From the NCBI GenBank assembly GCA_049293335.1, contig JBATSO010000013.1, positions 1-22,145 on the forward strand: a DNA stretch of 22,145 bases, written 5' to 3'. Of the stretch, positions 14,599 to 20,062 are shown in pieces. Both the position numbers and the translations under genes were made by a program. Origin of the DNA: JAGXIT01 sp049293335. Lineage in GTDB: Bacteria > Patescibacteriota > Saccharimonadia > Saccharimonadales > UBA4665. Below the pieces are notes generated by a model. That model worked only from the letters and a program-made list of their open reading frames with translations. It was not told the origin of the DNA and ran no database searches. Within the stretch, counting starts at the first letter, position 1; each line of letters opens with the position of its first letter.

Positions 14599-15938
14599 TG
14601 TAGTAGCCTCCTAGACTGTATATTAGCCTCAACTTCCTTAAACAAATTTATTTCTTGACCTCGTTTAATATCGTCAAAATTGTAGAAATTGATTATTTTC
14701 TTTAAAAGATCTATATCTAAGTATATTCTACTTTTTTCAATATTATTTGCCTCAGTAGAAATGTTCGATAATCCTTTTGCTAACAGTTCACTTGCAGATG
14801 TTGCTAGCGCGTCTTCATGTGCTCGATGTCGTATAAGATTCCTGTTCTCAAAATATAGCGATAACTTACCGAGATTAGCGATGTAATGTATCCTCTGTGA
14901 GCGAGATAAATATGATAAAGGGTCTAACTTAATGTCCCCGCGAGTTCCGTCAGGGCTTCCTCGCACTAAGAGGTATTTCTCTAGTTCTGCGGCCGTCCTT
15001 TCGTATCTTTTATTTTGCATACAAATAGCTAGTTGTATGGGGCTAATTGAAGTTGTTGGAGAGATGTATTTTTGGGCTATCGGGTGGAATAAGGGTTCGC
15101 CTTTAACAAAGTAGGCCACCAATCTACCTGCAATTTGATTCCGAACCTCATCATCCGAAACACCCTCTGATCGTAAAATCTCTGGATGGTGAGAAACTAG
15201 ATCTTCAAAAACTGGTCTGCTAAGATGAGTAAAAATTATTCCGTCAGAAAATATATTTCTAAAACCGCTATCTTTATCATTACCTGTAACTAAGTCCTGG
15301 TATTCTTTCTCTAGTTTATTTAGCCCTTGATGATATTTTGCGCCAAAATAACCACTAGAGGCTGCTGCAGCAATATAATGTGCTAAGTCATGCCAATCAT
15401 AAAGATTATGGTTGGCGTTGAAAGAGTCTGTTGGGTTTAACGTAAGTGGCCCTCGAGACCTTATTGCAATCGTGGAAGCATCGTGGGCTTGGATCGCCCT
15501 TAAGGGAATAAAGTCGTTGTGTTCTATGACCTTACCGTTATGCGTAGATTGCGAAAAATCAATCACAAACTTATGAAGCGCATAATTGATAATCGGATTA
15601 GGCCCACCTAGAGAGTCAATACTTTCCCCGATTCTATCTACAACATCACCATACTCTTTAGTAAAATTTGTAGCTTTGATCGCCTCATCCCTTGATATAA
15701 AGTATGTAGCATTATATTTTGAAGTTTTTACTGCAAGTAGCCAAGCATGCGCAGAAATGTCATCGCTTTGATCTGGTACATTTATATCTGTGAAGGTGGC
15801 GCGGAACATCTCTACTCCACTCATAATACACCTTCCAATCCTATCCTGAATAGCCGTCAGATAAGGTTGTACTGGAAATTCAGACTCTAAATATGAGCGT
15901 CGAGTTTCATAGGGTACTATATGTTTATTATTCTCCAT
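14595..15938 (-). CDS. Unknown 447-aa protein with an HDxxH motif
   Basis: I do not recognise this family. The frame is open from 15980, but ATG 15938 (MENNKHIVPYETRRSYLE) is the better start: it overlaps the end of the UPRTase-like gene by 11 nt, as expected in a coupled operon. The protein is soluble and mostly helical. Its most striking segment is YDWHDLAHYIAAAASSGYFG (180-199), where HDxxH in a helix could bind metal or be catalytic; further histidines follow in KYHQG and DGIIFTHLSRP (232-242). The C-terminal third is rich in charged helices. No membrane segment is visible. It is noticeably AT-rich. The HAD gene overlaps its stop. Confidence 0.8.
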   Translation of the reverse strand: MENNKHIVPYETRRSYLESEFPVQPYLTAIQDRIGRCIMSGVEMFRATFTDINVPDQSDDISAHAWLLAVKTSKYNATYFISRDEAIKATNFTKEYGDVVDRIGESIDSLGGPNPIINYALHKFVIDFSQSTHNGKVIEHNDFIPLRAIQAHDASTIAIRSRGPLTLNPTDSFNANHNLYDWHDLAHYIAAAASSGYFGAKYHQGLNKLEKEYQDLVTGNDKDSGFRNIFSDGIIFTHLSRPVFEDLVSHHPEILRSEGVSDDEVRNQIAGRLVAYFVKGEPLFHPIAQKYISPTTSISPIQLAICMQNKRYERTAAELEKYLLVRGSPDGTRGDIKLDPLSYLSRSQRIHYIANLGKLSLYFENRNLIRHRAHEDALATSASELLAKGLSNISTEANNIEKSRIYLDIDLLKKIINFYNFDDIKRGQEINLFKEVEANIQSRRLLQ

Positions 15939-16557
15939 TGGGTTTTTCGATACCAAATAATTTATCACCCATATCTCCATTGGTAGAAGGCATTAAGTAC
16001 CCCGCATTATCAACCGTTAAGGCCAAGCAGCCTACGAAGAGATCGGCTGTGATAGTACGTTGAATGTTTGTTACTCCTTCCGGAGAGGCGTAACATGAGA
16101 TCATAGTACATGAAACATTCGTACTAGTTTTGTCATTTAAAGATTTGTAAGCTTTTATCGCGGTATTACCTGTTGCGATAATTGGATCAAGGATAACTAC
16201 ATGCTTTCCTTCAGTTACAAGCCTTTTTTGTATAGTAACCGTTGTTTTTCCATCTTTTCGCTCACCTGACATAAACATTACCTCAGGGAAATTAAAGAAT
16301 TCTTGTGCGGTAGGTAGCATAGATACACCAGAACGCATAATAGGTGCAAGTATGACGGGGATCTGGGGTGTTTCTTGGAAAACTTTCATTAATAATATTT
16401 TGGTAATGTTAGCTATAGCTAAATGACACATTTGTCTCGATGCCATTTTATGAGAAAGCTCTTCCATTTCCCTTAAAACAGGATTTCCCTTACTATCATC
16501 ACTATTGTTCATATCGGCTAGATATAAAAATTTGGCAGGAAAATTTTTTTCATTCAT
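15928..16557 (-). CDS. Divergent uracil-phosphoribosyltransferase-like protein
   Basis: A 209-aa type I PRTase of the UPRTase group but far from the upp copy at 139-813. It retains the PRPP loop LDPIIATGNT (123-132), APIMRSGVSMLP (71-82, matching ILRAG of upp) and GYLMPSTNGDMGDKLFG (186-202), matching the uracil-recognition GYIVPGLGDAGDxxFG. In that last segment PGLGDAG has become PSTNGDMG, an insertion and substitutions exactly where the base is read, so the substrate may be a modified or different base. First gene of the operator-controlled minus operon; the next gene overlaps it by 11 nt. Confidence 0.82.
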   Translation of the reverse strand: MNEKNFPAKFLYLADMNNSDDSKGNPVLREMEELSHKMASRQMCHLAIANITKILLMKVFQETPQIPVILAPIMRSGVSMLPTAQEFFNFPEVMFMSGERKDGKTTVTIQKRLVTEGKHVVILDPIIATGNTAIKAYKSLNDKTSTNVSCTMISCYASPEGVTNIQRTITADLFVGCLALTVDNAGYLMPSTNGDMGDKLFGIEKPNGE

Positions 16558-16572
16558 TGATTCATCGATAAA

Positions 16573-16600
16573 TAAATAATAGTAATCATACTATTATTTA
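16573..16600. promoter_or_regulatory. 28-bp perfect inverted repeat over the -10 box (operator candidate)
   Basis: Two 12-bp arms, TAAATAATAGTA (16573-16584) and TACTATTATTTA (16589-16600), flank ATCA. The minus-strand -10 TATGAT lies in the centre. A protein dimer bound here would block RNA polymerase, so it is a likely repressor operator. It could instead form an RNA hairpin, but most of it lies upstream of the predicted start point. Confidence 0.6.
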
Positions 16601-16612
16601 CATTTATTGCAA
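16585..16612 (-). promoter_or_regulatory. Promoter of the UPRTase-like operon
   Basis: On the minus strand: TTGCAA (16612-16607), 16-nt spacer, TATGAT (16590-16585). The -10 box is the centre of a 28-bp inverted repeat (listed separately). The leader to the ATG at 16557 would be roughly 20 nt. Confidence 0.55.
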
Positions 16613-16751
16613 ATATATTGTTTACGCACTTAGCTACCTTCAACCACCTAACGCAACACCACCGCGTTCGGCACGGCTTCTCCTTTCTCAGCTAATAATG
16701 CACTGAATTGTTCATACGGCGTAAGGGATTCCAGGACTTTCCTGGATCGCC

Positions 16752-16781
16752 TTGACTACTATTGCTTGACTCTGGTATACT
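16752..16781 (+). promoter_or_regulatory. Promoter of rplJ-rplL
   Basis: TTGACT (16752-16757), 18-nt spacer, TATACT (16776-16781). Transcription would begin about 16788, at the left edge of the L10 leader. A 7-bp dyad TCCAGGA-CTT-TCCTGGA (16730-16746) sits just upstream of the -35 box. Confidence 0.7.
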
Positions 16782-16782
16782 A

Positions 16783-16910
16783 CCCCTGTTACCAAAGACA
16801 GTGACTGCTCGGAGTAATCTGGCTTAATTTGTCACCGAGGCGACGAAATCTTTTTATTTCGTTCATAAACGCTTTAGGTATACAAGAGCGTTTTCTTTAT
16901 GTAACAGGGG
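16783..16910 (+). ncRNA. Ribosomal protein L10 leader (cis-regulatory RNA)
   Basis: The 5' UTR of rplJ shows the L10-leader hallmarks: ACCAAAGACAGTGACTGCTCGGAG followed by a TTAAT-containing loop and GTCACCGAGG, where GTGAC/GTCAC and CTCGG/CCGAG pair. The outer helix is formed by CCCCTGTTAC (16783-16792) and GTAACAGGGG (16901-16910), perfectly complementary over 10 bp. Inside it is a second hairpin CGAAAT/ATTTCG near 16842-16862. In other bacteria L10(L12)4 binds this element and represses its own mRNA. Structure is read by eye. Confidence 0.8.
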
Positions 16911-16989
16911 TCGTGAGTCCGCAAGGGTCGATTGTGTATCCTCATGATTCATCATTCATTATTCTTCATTCACTCCGAAGGAGTCACGA

Positions 16990-17514
16990 ATGGCACTTAG
17001 TAAAACCCAAAAAGACGATGTGGTTGCAGAAGTAGCCGATCTACTTAGCTCTGCCAAAATGACCGTTGTTGCCAAATACCAAGGCACAACCGTTAAGGCG
17101 CTGCAAACACTTCGCAAAGACGCTAAATCTAGCGGCACAAAAATCAAGGTTGTTAAAAACCGTCTCGTTATTAAGGCTATGCAGCAAAACGAAGCCCTCA
17201 AAGAAACCAACACTGGTGATTTGCAAGGCATGTTGCTGTACGCTTTTAACAGCGAAGACGAGGTTGCGCCCGCTCAAGCCCTCAAGGCTTTTGCCAAAGC
17301 CAACCCAACCATTGAATTTGTGGGCGCTTTTAGCGCAGACGGCACCTACATGGACGCAACGCAGGTTAAAACCCTCGCTGACCTTCCAAGTAAAGATGCC
17401 TTGATTGGCCAAGTTGTGGAAACACTGCTTTCACCAGTCAACGACATTACCAATGGCCTTTCTGGCAACCTACACGCGTTGCTAGATGGCGTCCGCGACA
17501 AAGCAACGGCTTAG
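16990..17514 (+). CDS. rplJ: 50S ribosomal protein L10
   Basis: Builds the base of the ribosomal stalk and anchors L7/L12 dimers. The 174 residues start MALSKTQKDDVVAEVADLL and include MTVVAKYQGTTV and KVVKNRLV, typical of the rRNA-binding N-terminal domain, and GLSGNLHALLDGVRD at the C-terminal helix that binds L12. The length is typical. The start has GGAG 6 nt upstream, and that GGAG lies in a small hairpin ACTCC-GAA-GGAGT (16972-16984) which may add to translational control. It is preceded by the L10 leader and followed by rplL after 145 nt. Confidence 0.95.
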   Translation: MALSKTQKDDVVAEVADLLSSAKMTVVAKYQGTTVKALQTLRKDAKSSGTKIKVVKNRLVIKAMQQNEALKETNTGDLQGMLLYAFNSEDEVAPAQALKAFAKANPTIEFVGAFSADGTYMDATQVKTLADLPSKDALIGQVVETLLSPVNDITNGLSGNLHALLDGVRDKATA

Positions 17515-17571
17515 TCGCACCCACCATTAACAATTTACCCTGTCACCTGTCACCTAACATTGGCAACTTGC

Positions 17572-17631
17572 CTGTAACCATTGAGCTTCAACCGTTACAT
17601 GGCAACTGTTACAGTTTTGTGACATGTCACA
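17572..17631 (+). repeat. Nested inverted repeats between rplJ and rplL
   Basis: CTGTAAC (17572-17578) pairs with GTTACAG (17608-17614), followed by a perfect 14-bp palindrome TGTGACATGTCACA (17618-17631). Upstream, CCTGTCAC occurs twice (17539-17553). This could be an RNA processing or translational element adjusting the L12:L10 ratio, or a protein-binding site; no terminator U-run is present. Confidence 0.45.
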
Positions 17632-17659
17632 GGTCACCCGATAATCAAGGAGATTTATT

Positions 17660-18040
17660 ATGGCTGACATTAAGAAACTTGCCGAAGAGCTTACCAAGCT
17701 AACGGTACTAGAAGTAAACGAACTTAAGAACTTCCTGAAGGAAGAATACGGCATCGAACCTGCCGCTGCAGCCGTTGCTGTTGCCGGTCCTGCTGCTGGT
17801 GGCGACGGCGCCGCTGCTGCAGATGAAAAGGCTGAATACGACGTAAACCTGAAGGACGCTGGTGCGCAAAAGGTTGCTGTTATTAAAGCCGTTAAGGAAC
17901 TGACTGGTCTTGGTCTTGGCGAAGCGAAGGCTCTCGTAGACGGTGCACCTAAGGTTGTACTCGAAAAAGCTAAGAAAGAAGATGCTGAAGCTGCCAAAAA
18001 AGCCCTCGAAGAGGCTGGCGCTACAGTCGAACTCGTTTAG
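17660..18040 (+). CDS. rplL: 50S ribosomal protein L7/L12
   Basis: Stalk protein that recruits and activates translation factors. The 126 residues show the N-terminal dimerisation helices (LTKLTVLEVNELKNFLKEEYG), an Ala/Gly hinge (about 38-55) and the factor-binding C-terminal domain (EYDVNLKDAG, KVAVIKAVKELTGLGLGEAK and a final EEAGATVELV). Everything is standard. A strong AAGGAG precedes the ATG, which fits the need for several L12 copies per L10. It shares the rplJ promoter; an intrinsic terminator follows 17 nt after the stop. Confidence 0.96.
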   Translation: MADIKKLAEELTKLTVLEVNELKNFLKEEYGIEPAAAAVAVAGPAAGGDGAAAADEKAEYDVNLKDAGAQKVAVIKAVKELTGLGLGEAKALVDGAPKVVLEKAKKEDAEAAKKALEEAGATVELV

Positions 18041-18056
18041 TTTTAATACCTTCACT

Positions 18057-18086
18057 AAAAAACTGCCTCGTAGGGGGCAGTTTTTT
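18057..18086 (+). terminator. Intrinsic terminator of rplJ-rplL
   Basis: AAAAAACTGCC (18057-18067) pairs with GGCAGTTTTTT (18076-18086) around an 8-nt loop; the 3' arm doubles as the U-run. Position directly after rplL makes this a convincing terminator. Confidence 0.9.
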
Positions 18087-18178
18087 GTTTATGGCAAACG
18101 CCAGATATAAGAAGGTTGTCTGACTTACACTCACGTTTAGAGTCATGAGGCGAAAGACATGAGACATGAGTCAAGAGT

Positions 18179-18295
18179 GCGGCCGTAGGCCGCTGATAGT
18201 TGATGGTCGCTTTTAGCGACATAGTTCGTGGTGGCTATACGGAAGCTCCTGGCCTGGTTTTGGTTCCAAGGCCTTTTGGCAGCAAAAGGTCTTGG
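18179..18295. repeat. Cluster of three strong hairpins in a gene-free region
   Basis: The 18087-18611 gap has no credible gene. It first holds GCGGCC-GTA-GGCCGC (18179-18193), then GTCGC-TTTTA-GCGAC (18206-18220), then a 13-bp stem CCAAGGCCTTTTG/CAAAAGGTCTTGG (18266-18295) with one G-T wobble and a GCAG loop. The tight, wobble-tolerant structures suggest folding as RNA, perhaps a small RNA, or structural repeats. No promoter for this stretch was identified. Confidence 0.55.
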
Positions 18296-18351
18296 GTAGT
18301 CCCATGGGGGCGAAACAGAAAGCAGAAGGAACGTTGTTGGGTTAGAGTTGA

Positions 18352-18393
18352 GTGCAGGAGGTGGAGGGGATCCTGAGTCGAGCTCAGGATGAC
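18352..18393. repeat. REP-like 42-bp unit, copy 1
   Basis: Begins GTGCAGGAGGTGGAGGGG and ends in a hairpin ATCCTGAG-TCGAG-CTCAGGAT (18370-18390) plus GAC. A second copy starts 62 bp later. The hairpin differs between copies by a paired change (G-C here, A-T in copy 2). The reverse complement begins GTCATCCTGAG, resembling a short palindromic motif scattered through many bacterial genomes. Confidence 0.65.
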
Positions 18394-18413
18394 AAGGGAT
18401 AAGGTTAAGCTGG

Positions 18414-18455
18414 GTGCGGGAGGTGGAGGGGATCCTGAATGTGGTTCAGGATGAC
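18414..18455. repeat. REP-like 42-bp unit, copy 2
   Basis: Same layout and exact length as copy 1: GTGCGGGAGGTGGAGGGG then ATCCTGAA-TGTGG-TTCAGGAT (18432-18452) and GAC. The stem keeps pairing by a compensatory base change relative to copy 1, while the loop sequence is entirely different, so the hairpin rather than the exact sequence appears conserved. Confidence 0.65.
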
Positions 18456-18522
18456 TGTTCTGGAGGAGTTTAGCGCAGCCGAGACCAACCGTTAAAGCTT
18501 ATATATTTATGTAGAATCTGCT

Positions 18523-18551
18523 TTGACTTGCAAAACGTAGTGTGATACTTT
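18523..18551 (+). promoter_or_regulatory. Possible promoter for the 169-aa protein
   Basis: TTGACT (18523-18528) with a 17-nt spacer to TACTTT (18546-18551), or 15 nt to GATACT (18544-18549). The leader to the ATG at 18612 would be about 50 nt. The -35 box is good, the -10 only moderate. Confidence 0.45.
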
Positions 18552-18611
18552 TATGGTAAGGTGTAATAAAGTACCTGTGTGAGAGTGAAAACGTAGACAA
18601 AGAGAAAAGTT

Positions 18612-19121
18612 ATGGCCGAAATACCAGAAAAACAGATCAAAAGACTTCGCGCATTAATCCAAGAAGCCGAAACAAACCTCGCTGCTGCAAACGAATTGCT
18701 TGTAAGTTTAGTGGGTGATGACGACCGCGTTCAAGCCAAAGTAACCGAAGAAATCCTCGGCAAAGTTATCGAGGGTGTTTTTGACGGCCAAAATATGGTC
18801 GGTTCTGATGGCAAAACTTATCCTGTACCCGCCAACTACGCCAGCAAGTCTAAGCTCGTGCAGGGCGACATATTAAAACTTACCATTGCCGATGATGGCG
18901 CCTTTTTATACAAGCAAATTGGACCAATCCCACGCAAACAAGTGGTGGGGCAACTGAAGCTCGAGGGTGGCCATTACTTTGTGTCAGTTGGTTCTCGAGA
19001 TTTCCGCGTGTTACTCGCCAGTGTCACATACTTTAAAGCAAAGCCCGGCGACCAAGTGAGCGTGAACGTACCCGAAGACGATGCTGCCGCTGAATGGGCC
19101 GCACTAGAAGCCGCACTCTAA
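18612..19121 (+). CDS. Unknown 169-aa protein, coiled coil plus beta-rich domain
   Basis: I cannot name this family. Residues 1-35 (MAEIPEKQIKRLRALIQEAETNLAAANELL) form a likely coiled coil. Residues about 45-155 alternate short strands and turns (VIEGVFDGQNMVGSDGKTYPVP, LVQGDILKLTI, FLYKQIGPIPRKQVVGQL), consistent with a small beta-barrel, followed by an acidic-Ala tail. The overall layout recalls the coiled coil plus OB modules that precede proteasomal ATPases, but there is no ATPase part, so this is only a resemblance. It is encoded 7 nt before a transporter gene, with which it probably shares an mRNA. Confidence 0.7.
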   Translation: MAEIPEKQIKRLRALIQEAETNLAAANELLVSLVGDDDRVQAKVTEEILGKVIEGVFDGQNMVGSDGKTYPVPANYASKSKLVQGDILKLTIADDGAFLYKQIGPIPRKQVVGQLKLEGGHYFVSVGSRDFRVLLASVTYFKAKPGDQVSVNVPEDDAAAEWAALEAAL

Positions 19122-19128
19122 GCTACCT

Positions 19129-20016
19129 ATGGAACTTTGGCCTTTTGTTTTAACACTGTGCTTCGGGCTGGCTGTTGCCCAAGCGCTTATTAAGCGCACT
19201 TTTGCGCAGTCAAACAACGTACCTGCTAGCATACCGATGTTTTTATCGTATTTGCTGGGCGTGGTGCCCGTAAGTATTGTGGTAGGGCTCGTTGTTCCAC
19301 ATAGCATTACCTGGAATAGGTCGTCAGTTATTCTGCTCGTTGTAGAGGGCGTGTTTATAGCGCTGTATAGCTGGTTTTCGTATCGGGCCATGAAATTACT
19401 ACCCGCGGCGTTGTTTCAGACTATTTTTCAACTAAGTAATGTTATTGTCATACTACTAGGTTGGACGCTGCTACATGAAAAGCTGAGTACTTTACAGGTG
19501 GGCGGTACAGTTTTACTGCTTTGTGCAGGCTTACTGGCTATTTGGGCGCCAACCAAAGCTCATAAACAGGGGCTTGGCAAACACCCCGACTTTCGCCTTG
19601 GTGTTATCCTCACTTTGCTCTCTGCCGTCACAATGGGCATTGGACTGGTTGCTGAAAAAGCTGCGTTAAACTACATGGATATTGGCGCCTATTTTATATA
19701 TGGGTTTGGTATGCAGTTGGTTTTTCAGGCTATTATTGCGTACCCTGACCTACAGCGTGTTGGTCTCAAAAAAATCAGCAAAGAAACGTACCGTCAGTCA
19801 GTTATTATTGGACTCTTGAGCGTTGCAATTGGCTGCACTTATATTTATGCGCTCAATGCAGCTAACAACATATCGCTCGTTACGGCCCTAAAGGCCTTTG
19901 TATTACCACTGACAGCCATTGCCGCCCACAAAATATTAAAAGAACACGACGATGATCGGTTGCTATGGACAGCGATTGCGATTGCCGTGGCTGGCCTGAT
20001 ACTGATTGCTTTGTAA
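19129..20016 (+). CDS. DMT-superfamily (EamA-like) membrane transporter
   Basis: A 295-aa integral membrane protein with about ten hydrophobic segments and very short loops, the usual size and layout of drug/metabolite transporters built from two EamA repeats. The end of each half shows the expected pattern: the first repeat closes with VIVILLGWTLLHEKLSTLQVGGTVLLLCAGLLAIW, where the glutamate of LLHEKL is the typical EamA position; the second with TAIAAHKILKEHDDDRLLWTAIAIAVAGLILIAL. The substrate cannot be predicted. It follows the 169-aa gene by 7 nt without an obvious Shine-Dalgarno. Confidence 0.88.
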   Translation: MELWPFVLTLCFGLAVAQALIKRTFAQSNNVPASIPMFLSYLLGVVPVSIVVGLVVPHSITWNRSSVILLVVEGVFIALYSWFSYRAMKLLPAALFQTIFQLSNVIVILLGWTLLHEKLSTLQVGGTVLLLCAGLLAIWAPTKAHKQGLGKHPDFRLGVILTLLSAVTMGIGLVAEKAALNYMDIGAYFIYGFGMQLVFQAIIAYPDLQRVGLKKISKETYRQSVIIGLLSVAIGCTYIYALNAANNISLVTALKAFVLPLTAIAAHKILKEHDDDRLLWTAIAIAVAGLILIAL

Positions 20017-20048
20017 ATACTACATTCGAAATCTGCCGCACTACCCGC

Positions 20049-20054
20049 TATAAT
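20049..20054 (+). promoter_or_regulatory. -10 box immediately upstream of dnaX
   Basis: A perfect TATAAT lies 8 nt before the dnaX ATG at 20063, so a transcript from it would have a leader of only about 2 nt. The -35 region is weak (TTCGAA at 20025-20030, 18-nt spacing). Confidence 0.5.
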
Positions 20055-20062
20055 CTATAGAA

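Noticed and set aside
14595..15938. COQ4-like identity of the 447-aa protein based on HDxxH
   Set aside because: The glutamate expected 12 residues after the second His is absent and the protein is much longer; only the short motif is shared.
16829..17035. 68-codon plus-strand frame upstream of rplJ
   Set aside because: It overlaps the L10 leader RNA and the rplJ start, and has no ribosome site or family features.
18352..18455. Two repeats as a mini CRISPR array
   Set aside because: Only two units, the dyad loop is not conserved, spacing is a single 20-bp gap, and no cas genes are present.
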